This document shows, in pieces, positions 49,319-58,455 of a DNA stretch of 64,000 bases (positions within the stretch are counted from its first letter, which is position 1; every line of letters starts with the position of its first letter). Location: assembly GCA_040221055.1 (NCBI GenBank), contig JAVJVN010000014.1, positions 177,001 to 241,000 of the forward strand, written 5' to 3'. Position numbers and translations under genes: made by a program. The DNA comes from Rhodothermales bacterium. Its GTDB lineage: Bacteria > Bacteroidota > Rhodothermia > Rhodothermales > UBA10348. The notes beneath the pieces are model-generated. The model was not told the DNA's origin and did no database searches. It saw nothing but the letters and a program-made list of their open reading frames with translations.

Positions 49319-50167
49319 TCAGGGATTCAAGACGGCCAGGATGGCTGCAAGCAGCGGCTCCGAGGCCGCCGATACGAGGGAGGGCGCGTGGATGAGGTCC
49401 GTTCGCTGCCCGAGAGCAGTCGACACGGCTCCCCCTGCTTCACGGATGCAGGGGATGATGGCCGCATTGTCCCACGGATGCATTTCGGGATCGATGGCGC
49501 CGTGCAGGAATCCACGGGCCACGAGGGCGTGCTGCGTACAATCCCCCACGAAGCGGAATCGGCCGGCGCGGCGGATGGCCGCCCCGAGGTCAATGGGATG
49601 CGACGCGCGGCGCGGGTCAATGAGCGTGTCGTACACCCCCGTCGCCGAGAGGTAGGCGTCCTCCACGGTGTTGACCGATGCGTCGCAGTGGACCTGCGTC
49701 GCATGCCCGTCATTTGTCCGGTACCAACAGCCCATGCCGGTCGCGGCGTAGACGGTCTCTCCGGTACCGGGAAAGTGGATGACGCCGACAATCGGTTCAC
49801 CGTCTTCCTCCAGTGCAATCAACGTCCCGAAGGTCGGCAGGCCGAGCGTGAAGGCGGCCGTGCCGTCAATCGGGTCCAGTATCCAGCGGCGTCCGGGGCT
49901 GGGGCGCGGGTCTTCGGTTGAACCTGTTTGGCCCGCGTCTGTGGGAGTGTGCACGCTGGTTTGCCCAAATGATTCGCCGTACTCCTCGCCCAGAATGCCG
50001 TCGTCGGGGAATTCCAGGCCAATGATTTCCCGCATGAGCCGCTCGGCGGCCCGGTCCGCCTCGGTGACCACCGTTCCATCGGGTTTCAGCAGCACATCCA
50101 CGTTGCGGAATCGGGACAGGATTTCCTTTTCGGCCCGCAGGGCGAGTTCAAGGGCAAATTCGAGCAT
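49319..50167 (-). CDS. Inositol monophosphatase family protein
   Basis: A 282-residue magnesium-dependent phosphatase. The metal-site motifs are present: GEEYGE in the first, WILDPIDGTAAFTLGLPTFG in the second and MHPWDNAAIIPCIREAGG in the third. Family members cleave inositol phosphates, histidinol phosphate (HisN) or 3'-phosphoadenosine 5'-phosphate; the DPIDGT motif does not separate these. An insertion (about 67-90) rich in Thr, Ser and Gly distinguishes it. It follows the decarboxylase gene with 21 nt spacing. Confidence 0.9.
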   Translation of the reverse strand: MLEFALELALRAEKEILSRFRNVDVLLKPDGTVVTEADRAAERLMREIIGLEFPDDGILGEEYGESFGQTSVHTPTDAGQTGSTEDPRPSPGRRWILDPIDGTAAFTLGLPTFGTLIALEEDGEPIVGVIHFPGTGETVYAATGMGCWYRTNDGHATQVHCDASVNTVEDAYLSATGVYDTLIDPRRASHPIDLGAAIRRAGRFRFVGDCTQHALVARGFLHGAIDPEMHPWDNAAIIPCIREAGGAVSTALGQRTDLIHAPSLVSAASEPLLAAILAVLNP

Positions 50168-50188
50168 TGGAGTGGGGGTGGGGAGTGT

Positions 50189-51682
50189 TCAGTCGAGGCG
50201 GGCCGCGCATTCATGCAACACGTCGACCATCGTATTGATATCAGCCTGGTGGGTGCGATGACAAACGGCGGCCATCCGGAGTGTGAACCGACCGTCCAGA
50301 ACGGTGGAACTCAGGAAGATACGCCCGTCGGCATGCAGGTCCGCCACCAGCCGCCTGTTCCGGTCGTCGGATCCGGGCAGCCGGAAGGTAACCACCGACA
50401 GGTCGGGTTCCGGGCCGACCTCGAACACGCCGCGTTCCAACAGGGCCTTCCGGAAGTAGCGCGCCAGCAACAGTTTCTCCTCGAGGGCGGCCCGGAACGG
50501 GGCCACACCGAGGACCTGGAGGGGCAGCCACATGCGCAGCCCGCGGAAGTGCTTGGTCAGCTCCGGAGAGAGTTCGGCCGGCGATGCGGTACCGAACGGG
50601 TCGAGATCGAAAGCGTCAGGATTTTCTCCGGTCCGGGTGTCCTGCATGTAGTCGGCACCGGCCGCGTGGGATGCATGGAGTTTCCGGCCATCCCGGACCA
50701 GCAGCGCGCCAATGCCATAGGGCAGGAACAGGGTCTTGTGGGGATCCATGACCACGGAATCGGCCATTTCTATTCCACGAAGGCGTTCCTGTCCGTATTC
50801 GGTGAGCAGGAAGAATCCGCCGTAGGCCGCATCCACGTGGAACCAGAGCGATTCTGCCCCGGCAATGTCGCCGATCGCATGGAGCGGATCGATCGAACCC
50901 GTGTTCGTGGTCCCGGCCGATGCAATGACCATCCAGGGCACAAGTCCCTGGTCAGAGTCCGACCGGATGGCCGCCTGGAGCGCCTCCGGGCGCATGCGGT
51001 GCCCGTCGTCCACGGCAACGCGGCGGACCGTCACGCGGTTCAGCCCGGCAATGTGCAGGGCCTTGTCCACGCAATGATGGGTGTGTTCGGTAGCGTAGAG
51101 GACGACGCGGGGCACCGCCCGGCCTTCAATGCGCATGGCGTCCCGCGCCGTCACCACGGCCGTCAGATTGGCCCCACTGCCCCCGGCGGCAAGGTAGCCT
51201 GCGGCCTCCGCCGGGAATCCCACCAGATCAGCCATCCACCGAACCAACAGGTTCTCCATCCGGACGGCGCCCGGGCTGGCGAAGAACACACCCGCATATT
51301 TGTTGGTGATGGCGGCCAGGAAGTCTCCAAGGGCCGCGTGGAAGAGCCCGCCGCCGGGAATGTAGCCCCCGAACCGGCCTGACGTGGTCGACAGCCCCTC
51401 GGTATCCACGAAATCATGCAGCAGTCCGAGTGCCCGATCCAGGCCAATGCCGTCTTCCGACAGTGGCGTGTCCAGCAGGCCGCGTGCGACGTCTTCGCTT
51501 CTTCGGTAGGCGGGGGCGGTCCGGGCATCGTCCAGGAATCGCACGGCGTGGGCCACTACCTGATCGGCATCCGAGTGGCGGTTTTCGGGTCCGGGATCGA
51601 GCCGGCGGGCGGCCCGTTCAAGCGCGCGGATCGTTTCAAGGTCGAGGTTTGTGTCCCCGGCCTGGTTTTTCGAATCATTCAT
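50189..51682 (-). CDS. Group II PLP-dependent amino acid decarboxylase
   Basis: A 497-residue pyridoxal-phosphate decarboxylase of the aromatic-L-amino-acid / glutamate / L-2,4-diaminobutyrate group. The cofactor Lys is in MDPHKTLFLPYG (about residue 320) and the Asp that contacts the cofactor is in VDAAYGGFF. The N-terminal GGYIPGGGLFHAALGDFLAAITNKYAG fits this group. Which amino acid it decarboxylates is not clear. It diverges from the sterol-desaturase-family gene and heads a minus-strand run with the phosphatase and CBU_0592-like genes. Confidence 0.92.
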   Translation of the reverse strand: MNDSKNQAGDTNLDLETIRALERAARRLDPGPENRHSDADQVVAHAVRFLDDARTAPAYRRSEDVARGLLDTPLSEDGIGLDRALGLLHDFVDTEGLSTTSGRFGGYIPGGGLFHAALGDFLAAITNKYAGVFFASPGAVRMENLLVRWMADLVGFPAEAAGYLAAGGSGANLTAVVTARDAMRIEGRAVPRVVLYATEHTHHCVDKALHIAGLNRVTVRRVAVDDGHRMRPEALQAAIRSDSDQGLVPWMVIASAGTTNTGSIDPLHAIGDIAGAESLWFHVDAAYGGFFLLTEYGQERLRGIEMADSVVMDPHKTLFLPYGIGALLVRDGRKLHASHAAGADYMQDTRTGENPDAFDLDPFGTASPAELSPELTKHFRGLRMWLPLQVLGVAPFRAALEEKLLLARYFRKALLERGVFEVGPEPDLSVVTFRLPGSDDRNRRLVADLHADGRIFLSSTVLDGRFTLRMAAVCHRTHQADINTMVDVLHECAARLD

Positions 51683-51705
51683 GCCACCAAAATAACGGCA
51701 CCCGA

Positions 51706-52989
51706 GTGAACCTGAACCCCGTCATCCTGGCAATTCCGGTCTATTTCACGCTGATGGGTCTGGAATTGGTCTTCGAGTCCATTTCCAGACGGAAGACGTA
51801 TCGTCTCAGCGATGCGGTGACCAACATCAACCTGGGCGCGCTCGACCAGTTGACCGGTACGTTCACCTATGTCATCAAGGTCGGGATCTACACCATTGTG
51901 TACGAGCAATTCCGGTTTCTTGAGATTCCGCCCACGTGGGTGTCATTCGTCGTCCTGTTCGTCCTGTGGGACCTCTGCTACTACTGGAGCCACCGGATGG
52001 CCCACGAGGTGAGCCTGTTCTGGGGAGGGCATGTGGTGCATCATCAATCGGAGGACTTCAATCTGTCCGTGGCGCTGCGTCAAAGCTCCACGGCATTCAT
52101 ATGGAGCATGCCGTTCTATTTGCCGCTGGCGCTCATGGGATTCTCGCCGACCCAGTTCCTGCTGGTGGGCGGCTTCAATCTGCTGTACCAGTTCTGGATC
52201 CACACGGAGCACATTGACCGCCTGGGGCCGCTGGAGTGGGTCATGAATACGCCTTCGCATCATCGGGTGCATCACGGCAGGAATCCTGAGTACATTGACA
52301 AGAATTACGCCGGGGTATTCATTGTCTGGGATCGGATGTTCGGCACCTTCCAGCAGGAACAGCAGCGACCGACGTACGGGATAACGAAGCCGCTGGCGTC
52401 CTGGAACCCGTTGTACGCCAATGTGGCCCACTACATCGACCTGTTCCGGACCGTCCGGCAGACGCGCTCCTTCGGGGATGCCGTGCGTACGTTGTTCCAC
52501 CGTCCGGGATGGCGTCCGGACTACCTGGGGGGATACGAAGCGCCGTCTGACGTGCCGCCGGACTACCGGAAATATGCGTCAAGCGTGGCCGACCTGCGCG
52601 CGAACGTCTACCTGTTGACGCAATTCGCGGTACTCATGATTCCCGTCGCGTTCTACCTGTTCCGGTTCACGGAAATGGATGCGCTCCTGAAGGGTACGTA
52701 CGCCGTCTGGATTGCCGCTTCCACACTCGTCATCGGGCTGCTGTTCGATGCGCGCCAATGGGCGGTCCGGGCGGCCGAGATCGTTCGTCTCCTGTGCCTT
52801 CCTGTCGGGATGTGGTGGCTGCAGAAGCAGGGTCTGGTACCCGGCCACTGGGCGTGGACAGCCGTGGCTGCGACGTTCAGCGTGGTAAGCCTGATCTGGT
52901 TCGTTCGCCTGGTCCACTCCGGACGCGTTGCCCCGACGTCCGTCAGTACCGGGCCGGAACAGAGGCGGCGTCCAGCGCCTGGCGCATGA
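51706..52989 (+). CDS. Sterol desaturase / fatty acid hydroxylase family membrane protein
   Basis: A 427-residue integral membrane protein with a histidine-rich di-iron site: HRMAHE, GHVVHH and the HTEHIDR...HHRVHHG set (about residues 93-195). These match the FA_hydroxylase superfamily that hydroxylates or desaturates sterols and fatty acids. The C-terminal third has three or four extra membrane helices, giving a longer protein than the usual 300 residues. I chose the GTG at 51706 because no ATG precedes the first helix in frame. The last 47 bp overlap the convergent S10 peptidase gene. Confidence 0.88.
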   Translation: MNLNPVILAIPVYFTLMGLELVFESISRRKTYRLSDAVTNINLGALDQLTGTFTYVIKVGIYTIVYEQFRFLEIPPTWVSFVVLFVLWDLCYYWSHRMAHEVSLFWGGHVVHHQSEDFNLSVALRQSSTAFIWSMPFYLPLALMGFSPTQFLLVGGFNLLYQFWIHTEHIDRLGPLEWVMNTPSHHRVHHGRNPEYIDKNYAGVFIVWDRMFGTFQQEQQRPTYGITKPLASWNPLYANVAHYIDLFRTVRQTRSFGDAVRTLFHRPGWRPDYLGGYEAPSDVPPDYRKYASSVADLRANVYLLTQFAVLMIPVAFYLFRFTEMDALLKGTYAVWIAASTLVIGLLFDARQWAVRAAEIVRLLCLPVGMWWLQKQGLVPGHWAWTAVAATFSVVSLIWFVRLVHSGRVAPTSVSTGPEQRRRPAPGA

Positions 52990-54418
52990 AGACGCGGATG
53001 TCCTCGTTGGAGGTTACCAGGTCCTCGGCGCGCAGGTACATCATGTGGCCGCTGCGATACCCGATGAATTGCATGCGGTCCTGGAAGCGGCCGCGCTCGT
53101 CCAGATTCCACATGGTGTACTTGGCATTGAAGTAGTCCGTGCCGCCGTCATAGTAGCCCGATTGCACCAGGACGTGCAGCCAGGGATTCTGGGCCATGGC
53201 CTGGCGCAGGTTCTCCCCGGTACGGTCACTGCTCCGGTTCCATGGCGAGACGGGGCCGAACAGGTTGTATCGCAGGTCGGTCTTGAACCCGATTTCCGTA
53301 TGGATGTAGTGGTTGATGGCCGGTGCGAACGCGTGATTCCACGCGGTCAGGGCGGGATCGAAATCGTACCGTTCGCCTGCATCCACGGCGTCCTTTCCAC
53401 GGTATCGGGAGTCCAGACGGCCAACCGTCAGGCCTTCGTCACGCATGAGCTCCTTCCAGAAGAACGAGGTGGATACGCGCAGGTTGTGCTCCAGGAGGAC
53501 GTCGGCCGAAAGCCCGGACCAGCGCGCCATTTCGGCCGCCAGCTCCCGGCGCTCCGATTCCGGCAGTGAACCTCCGCGTGCCAGGGCGGGAAGGACGGTG
53601 TCCAGGGTATAGGCTTCCACGACGGGGAGCAGTTCGTCCAGGTCCTGCTGCTGCAGGTCCGGGGGCAACTGCCCGTGGTACCAGGCGGTCGCCGTGAAAT
53701 AGGGGAGATACAGTGCATCGCTGACCGGGCCGCTCCGCTCCACCCCCAGCCCCGTCGGAGACACGAGGATGACGCCGTTCAGGTACATCCAGTGGCTGTT
53801 CTGCAACCGGTTCGCGAGGCCCGACACGCGGGTCGTGCCATACGATTCGCCGATCAGGAACTTGGGGGAGGGCCAGCGCTCTTTCCGGTTGACGAAGGTG
53901 TTTATCCATTCGGCGAGGTACTCGATATCCTCGTTCACACCGAAAAACTGCTTGTCGTCCACGCCCGGCAGCGCCCGGCTGAGCCCCGTATTCACCGGGT
54001 TCACGAACACGATATCCGCCGCATCAAGGATGGAGGACGGATTGTTCCGGACGCCGTAGGGACGGACGGGGAAGCCCTCGTCATCGATGACCAGCTGTTG
54101 GGGGCCGGTGTACCCGATGTGCATCCACAACGAAGCGGAGCCCGGCCCCCCATTGAACGAAATCACCAACGGGCGGACAGCCGTGTCCTCGATCCCGTTG
54201 CGGGTGTAATACGTGTACTGGAGCGCGGCGATCGGCTGTCCTTCATCTCCGTACACCGGCTGGAACCCGAATTCACGGGTGTAGGCAAACGTCTGCCCGT
54301 TGATGGTGGCCCGGTGCTGGGACACGATGGCCGTATCCACCGGTACATGCGTGGACTGGGCGTGCGTGGCCACGGGAAGGGCGATGACGGCGAGCAGAAG
54401 AACGATGAAAAGTCGCAT
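52943..54418 (-). CDS. S10 family serine carboxypeptidase-like protein, exported
   Basis: A 491-residue protein with a signal peptide (ending VATHAQ). The oxyanion motif is NGGPGSAS (89-96). The nucleophile S192 lies in GESYGTTR, the Asp is in YYDGGTDY, and the His is in RSGHMMY near the C-terminus. It fits the S10 family, which removes C-terminal residues from peptides at acid pH. In Bacteroidota such enzymes join DPPs in peptide turnover. An in-frame upstream part to 54541 has no protein features. Confidence 0.9.
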   Translation of the reverse strand: MRLFIVLLLAVIALPVATHAQSTHVPVDTAIVSQHRATINGQTFAYTREFGFQPVYGDEGQPIAALQYTYYTRNGIEDTAVRPLVISFNGGPGSASLWMHIGYTGPQQLVIDDEGFPVRPYGVRNNPSSILDAADIVFVNPVNTGLSRALPGVDDKQFFGVNEDIEYLAEWINTFVNRKERWPSPKFLIGESYGTTRVSGLANRLQNSHWMYLNGVILVSPTGLGVERSGPVSDALYLPYFTATAWYHGQLPPDLQQQDLDELLPVVEAYTLDTVLPALARGGSLPESERRELAAEMARWSGLSADVLLEHNLRVSTSFFWKELMRDEGLTVGRLDSRYRGKDAVDAGERYDFDPALTAWNHAFAPAINHYIHTEIGFKTDLRYNLFGPVSPWNRSSDRTGENLRQAMAQNPWLHVLVQSGYYDGGTDYFNAKYTMWNLDERGRFQDRMQFIGYRSGHMMYLRAEDLVTSNEDIRVFMRQALDAASVPARY

Positions 54419-54717
54419 GGAAAGACGTGGGTGCGGTGGCAAATTCAATTCAAATACGGCGCAATTACGAAGGTCCGATTGCAGCGCCCCGGGAAGGAGA
54501 CTGCACGAAAAGTAGGGTATTTCGGGGTATACTTGCATCATGGGCGGGGTGATGACGTATATTGCTTCTTGATTCCATATCTCCGCCCCGCACTCTGCGG
54601 CTCGCTGCGCTCTGAAGTTGGTTTGTCTGACCCAGGTACGTTCCGAATCCAGTCCATGTAAGGTGTAGATCCGGAATCGGTAACCCTGTTAGATAAAACT
54701 GAGCCTTTCAGGCTCGA
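54419..54717 (+). promoter_or_regulatory. 299-bp leader region of the RRM gene with hairpins
   Basis: A gene-free stretch between divergent genes, partly AT-rich. It has a long-range complementary pair GGGCGG (54541-54546) and CCGCCC (54582-54587). A tight hairpin, GAGCCT-TTC-AGGCTC (54701-54715), ends 2 nt before the ATG of the RRM gene. No Shine-Dalgarno is visible because the stem occupies that position, so start-codon access may depend on temperature or a binding protein. Promoter-like AT stretches lie at 54520-54565; I cannot fix an exact promoter. Confidence 0.4.
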
Positions 54718-55032
54718 ATGACCGATATGAAAAAGCTTTTTGTGGGCAACCTGCCCTGGGGTGTTGATGACCAACAGCTCGAAGAAATGTTCGCTTCCTA
54801 TGGACCTGTGGCCTCGGCCAAAGTCATCCTGGACCGCGACACGGGCCGTTCCCGTGGATTTGGATTCGTTGAAATGGCCGACGGCGCTGCTGCCGACGAT
54901 GCCACCAACGGACTCAATGGACACGAGATTGATGGTCGCCCACTGCGCGTCAACGAAGCCAATGACCGTCCCCCGCGTCGTGAGAACGACCGTCGTGGCG
55001 GTGGTGGTGGCGGCGGTGGAAACCGCTGGTAG
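54718..55032 (+). CDS. RRM-domain RNA-binding protein
   Basis: A 104-residue protein with one RNA-recognition motif: RNP2 LFVGNL (7-12) and RNP1 RGFGFVEM (46-53), so all aromatic RNA-stacking positions are kept. The C-terminus is a Gly-rich basic tail (RRENDRRGGG...). It closely resembles cold-inducible RNA-binding proteins of cyanobacteria and Bacteroidota that act as RNA chaperones. It has its own leader hairpin and strong terminator, so it is monocistronic. Confidence 0.95.
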   Translation: MTDMKKLFVGNLPWGVDDQQLEEMFASYGPVASAKVILDRDTGRSRGFGFVEMADGAAADDATNGLNGHEIDGRPLRVNEANDRPPRRENDRRGGGGGGGGNRW

Positions 55033-55056
55033 TCTGACGTCGCACTCCGACTGACG

Positions 55057-55090
55057 GAAAAGGGGCGGGCCGAAAGGCTCGCCCCTTTTC
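55057..55090 (+). terminator. Rho-independent terminator of the RRM gene
   Basis: A 14-bp stem with one G-U pair and a GAAA tetraloop, ending in TTTT: the left arm is AAAAGGGGCGGGCC and the right GGCTCGCCCCTTTT. It lies 25 bp past the RRM stop codon. The symmetric A-run and T-run could act in both directions. Confidence 0.9.
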
Positions 55091-55171
55091 TTATGCCCTG
55101 ACGGCACGTCCATGCTGAATTTGCATGCTGGTTGTACCTTCCCATTTCCCGTTCACCATGCCGCGCCAACC

Positions 55172-57478
55172 ATGAAGCACGTTCCCGCATTCATCCTGAT
55201 CCTGATCGGCCTCACGTTGACCGTTCCTGTCACCGCTCAGTCACTGACGGCCGAGGATTATGCCCGCGCCGAAGGATTCCTTTCGCGCTATATGAGTCCG
55301 TTGGTCCACCGGGCCGATGTCTCCCCCGAATGGATGGAAGATGGTCGCTTCTGGTACAGCGTCTCGGTCCCCGGCGGGAACGAATTCGTCGTGGTGGATC
55401 CATCCGCACCGTCCCGGGGCCCGGCCTTCGACCACCGCCGAATGGTGTCATCAGTGAATGCAATATCGGGCGGCGGCCAGATGGAGGCCCTTCCATCCGG
55501 ATCGCTTGACTTTGCGACCGGGCAAGCCACGTTCCAGGCGGGACGTCAGACGGTCATCTGCTCGATGTCGTCTTACACGTGTACGCGTTCCGAGGATGGC
55601 GACGGATCCGGGGCCAACGGCGGCGGCCGGTTCTTCCGCAGTCCGGACGTGGCGTCGCCCGATGGTACCATGGAAGCCTTCATCCGGGACAACAATCTGT
55701 GGGTGCGTGTGACATCGTCCGGCGAGGAATTCCCGCTCACCACGGACGGCGCCGAAGATTACGGCTATGGTACCAACAATGCGGGCTGGACCAAGAGCGA
55801 CCGACCGGTCCTGGAATGGTCTCCGGACTCGAAGAAAATCGCCGCGTTCCGGCACGACGGCCGCCAGGTCAGCATGATGTACATGGTGAATACGCAGGTG
55901 GGTGCTCCGGAACTGGAGGCCTGGCGTTATCCGTTCCCTGGGGACGACCATATTTTCATGATTGAGCGCGTGGTCCTGCACGTGGAGGACCGGAAGGTGG
56001 TCACATTGGATATGCCACCGGATGCGCACCGATCCACGATCACGGACCACGTAGCCTACGGTGGCGGATGGGCCGACATACAGTGGTCCGACGATTCCGA
56101 GCGGCTGTTCTTCGTATCGAGCTCGCGCGATCACAAGCGTGCAGCCCTCCGTGAGGCCGACATCCACACGGGTGCCGTGCGTGACATCCTGGATGAAACG
56201 GTCGACACGTTCTTCGAGTCAGGCTACCGGAACATCAACTGGTCGGTGCATCCGGATCGCAACCAGGTCATCTGGTATTCCCGGCGTTCGGATTGGGGAC
56301 ACCTGTACCTGTACGACCTGCAGACCGGATCGCTCATCAAGCCGCTCACGGAGGGGGACTGGAACGTCCTGGCCGTGGACACGGTCGAGGACAACCACAT
56401 CGTGTTCACGGGCGCGGGACGCGATGGGTCCGATCCGTATTACCAGTACCTGTACCGCGTGGACATGCGGACGGGGGATCTCGTCCTGTTGACCCCGTCC
56501 GTCGGCAACCACAGCATCCAATGGTCTCCCGGAAGGGACTACTTCGTGGATACGTGGTCCACGCCTGTTGAGCCCCCCGTGTCCATCCTCCGCTCGGCGG
56601 ATGGCCGGGCCGTGATCGAATTGGAATCGGCCGACATTTCGGCGCTCCTGGCGGCCGGTTGGCAGCCCCCCACCCGTATCCAGGCCAAGGCCCGCGACGG
56701 CGAAACGGATATCTACGGGCTCATGTATACGCCGACGCACCTGGACCCCGCGAAGAAATACCCCGTTCTGAACTACGTCTACCCGGGGCCGCAGAGCGGC
56801 AGCGTCGGTTCGCGATCATTCTCGGCCGCTCGCGGCGACAAGCAGGCCATTGCGGAACTGGGCTTCATAGTGATTGAAGTCGATGCCATGGGCACGCCCA
56901 TGCGGTCGCAGTCCTTCCATGAGGCCTACTACGGCGACATGGGCGACAACGGTATTCCGGATCAGATCGCGGCCATCCGGCAGATGGCGGCTGCGCATCC
57001 GTACATCGATCTGGACCGCGTCGGGATCTGGGGCCACTCCGGCGGTGGATTCGCCTCGACGGCGGCCATCCTGGACTATCCCGATTTCTACAAGGTGGCC
57101 GTCTCCCAGGCAGGTAACCACGACAATGCCACGTACGAGGACGACTGGGGGGAAAAGTGGCATGGCCTGCTCGAAACGTACGAAGATGGCTCGACGAACT
57201 ACGACTCGCAGGCCAACCACATGAAGGCGCACAAGCTCAAGGGCAAGCTGTTGTTGGCGCACGGCACGCTGGACGGCAATGTGCCGCCGAACAATACGCT
57301 CCTGGTGGTGAATGCGCTGATTGATGCGAACAAGGATTTCGACCTCATCATGTTTCCGAACCGCCGACACGGATTCGGCAACGAGCCCTACATGATGCGT
57401 CGCCGTTGGGACTACTTCGTCGAGCACCTCATGGGCGCCGAGCCTCCAAAGGAGTTTTCCTTCGGTCAGCGGGACTAG
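55172..57478 (+). CDS. S9 family peptidase (dipeptidyl peptidase IV-like), exported
   Basis: A 768-residue paralogue of the 22965 gene. It has a signal peptide (ending VPVTAQ), DPP-IV beta-propeller and hydrolase domain. The catalytic triad is Ser in GIWGHSGGGF, Asp in HGTLDGNVPPNN and His in RRHGFG. The two paralogues share the GNHDN segment after the nucleophile but differ in length and in the propeller insertion, so their peptide specificities may differ. It overlaps the convergent lipoprotein hydrolase by 4 nt. Confidence 0.92.
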   Translation: MKHVPAFILILIGLTLTVPVTAQSLTAEDYARAEGFLSRYMSPLVHRADVSPEWMEDGRFWYSVSVPGGNEFVVVDPSAPSRGPAFDHRRMVSSVNAISGGGQMEALPSGSLDFATGQATFQAGRQTVICSMSSYTCTRSEDGDGSGANGGGRFFRSPDVASPDGTMEAFIRDNNLWVRVTSSGEEFPLTTDGAEDYGYGTNNAGWTKSDRPVLEWSPDSKKIAAFRHDGRQVSMMYMVNTQVGAPELEAWRYPFPGDDHIFMIERVVLHVEDRKVVTLDMPPDAHRSTITDHVAYGGGWADIQWSDDSERLFFVSSSRDHKRAALREADIHTGAVRDILDETVDTFFESGYRNINWSVHPDRNQVIWYSRRSDWGHLYLYDLQTGSLIKPLTEGDWNVLAVDTVEDNHIVFTGAGRDGSDPYYQYLYRVDMRTGDLVLLTPSVGNHSIQWSPGRDYFVDTWSTPVEPPVSILRSADGRAVIELESADISALLAAGWQPPTRIQAKARDGETDIYGLMYTPTHLDPAKKYPVLNYVYPGPQSGSVGSRSFSAARGDKQAIAELGFIVIEVDAMGTPMRSQSFHEAYYGDMGDNGIPDQIAAIRQMAAAHPYIDLDRVGIWGHSGGGFASTAAILDYPDFYKVAVSQAGNHDNATYEDDWGEKWHGLLETYEDGSTNYDSQANHMKAHKLKGKLLLAHGTLDGNVPPNNTLLVVNALIDANKDFDLIMFPNRRHGFGNEPYMMRRRWDYFVEHLMGAEPPKEFSFGQRD

Positions 57479-58455
57479 CGCCGGTTGGAGAGCATCCAGT
57501 CGTACAGGTCCTGGCCCGCGTATACGCGTTTCCATGCGTCGTGGCCCATGTCCTCGTGGATGGTCAGCCGGATGTCCGGATGGCCGGCGTCCTCCAGCGC
57601 CGCGGCCATCGTGTACAGCCAGTGGGGCTTGATGGCGGTGTCTGCACCCCCGCCGAACATCCAGATGGGGGTGCCGGCCTGGGCCAGTCGCGGGGCATCG
57701 GCCGGATTCCCGGTGCCTACGATGGGTGCGATGGCCGCCCACCGGTCGGGAAAGCGGGCCGCGTAGTGCAACGCACTGAATCCCCCGTAACTCAGGCCCG
57801 TGACGTAGACCCGGTCGGGGTCTCCGTTCCAGCGTGCCAGCACGGAATCCACCATGGCCATGACATCCTCGGCCACCAATTCCCAGCCCTGAGGCAGGAG
57901 GCCGTTCTCGGGGTAGTCGCCATAGCGCTCATGGGAGCCGGACGGGAACGATGCCGCATTGTCGCGGACCAGGGGCGTAGCCGCCTTGAACTCGGGATTG
58001 GCCTGTCGTCCATGGGGTGGTCGCGGTGCGGGCGGTCCGTCCGGGCGTGAGAGGTCCGGCGCCGTCCTGTCCGGATTGTACGCGGGTTGGTCGAACTGCG
58101 GCAGTTGCGGGGCGATCATGATGAACGGCAAATCCCGCTTGCGTTTCCACGCCTCCATGAGGGGTCCGTGGACAATGGCATGTCCCAGGTCTTCGCGACC
58201 GTTCCCCCGCTCCCCGTTGCCGTGGAGGAAAAGGATGACAGGCCATTGCTGCGTACCGTCCGTGTGTCCCGATGGCAGGTACAGCAGGAATTCGCGGGTA
58301 TCGCCACCGGTGGCCGTGCTCGTGTACGGCACGCGCACGAGGGCGGGTTCGGGCGGAGCGGCTTGTTCAGGCATGGGTGGGGCCGAGGACGACGGCGTGC
58401 AGGAGGCCAGGAACAGGGCCAACACGCCGACGGTGTATCGTAGCCCGGCCATCAA
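57475..58455 (-). CDS. Alpha/beta-hydrolase lipoprotein (esterase/PHB-depolymerase-like)
   Basis: A 326-residue lipoprotein; lipobox LASC with acyl-acceptor Cys19. Hydrolase motifs: the oxyanion region FLHGNGERG, nucleophile Ser in GLSYGGFS and His in GHDAWKRVY. A Pro-rich insertion (about 130-160) precedes the catalytic elbow. It resembles carbohydrate-esterase/PHB-depolymerase-like secreted hydrolases; substrate unknown. The start overlaps the stop of the RND pump gene (ATGA), so it may be expressed with that pump. Confidence 0.85.
   Translation of the reverse strand: MMAGLRYTVGVLALFLASCTPSSSAPPMPEQAAPPEPALVRVPYTSTATGGDTREFLLYLPSGHTDGTQQWPVILFLHGNGERGNGREDLGHAIVHGPLMEAWKRKRDLPFIMIAPQLPQFDQPAYNPDRTAPDLSRPDGPPAPRPPHGRQANPEFKAATPLVRDNAASFPSGSHERYGDYPENGLLPQGWELVAEDVMAMVDSVLARWNGDPDRVYVTGLSYGGFSALHYAARFPDRWAAIAPIVGTGNPADAPRLAQAGTPIWMFGGGADTAIKPHWLYTMAAALEDAGHPDIRLTIHEDMGHDAWKRVYAGQDLYDWMLSNRR

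Noticed and set aside
57475-58455. The lipoprotein hydrolase as a third dipeptidyl peptidase
   Set aside because: It has no propeller domain and its GLSYGGFS elbow with short length fits esterase/PHB-depolymerase-like hydrolases.
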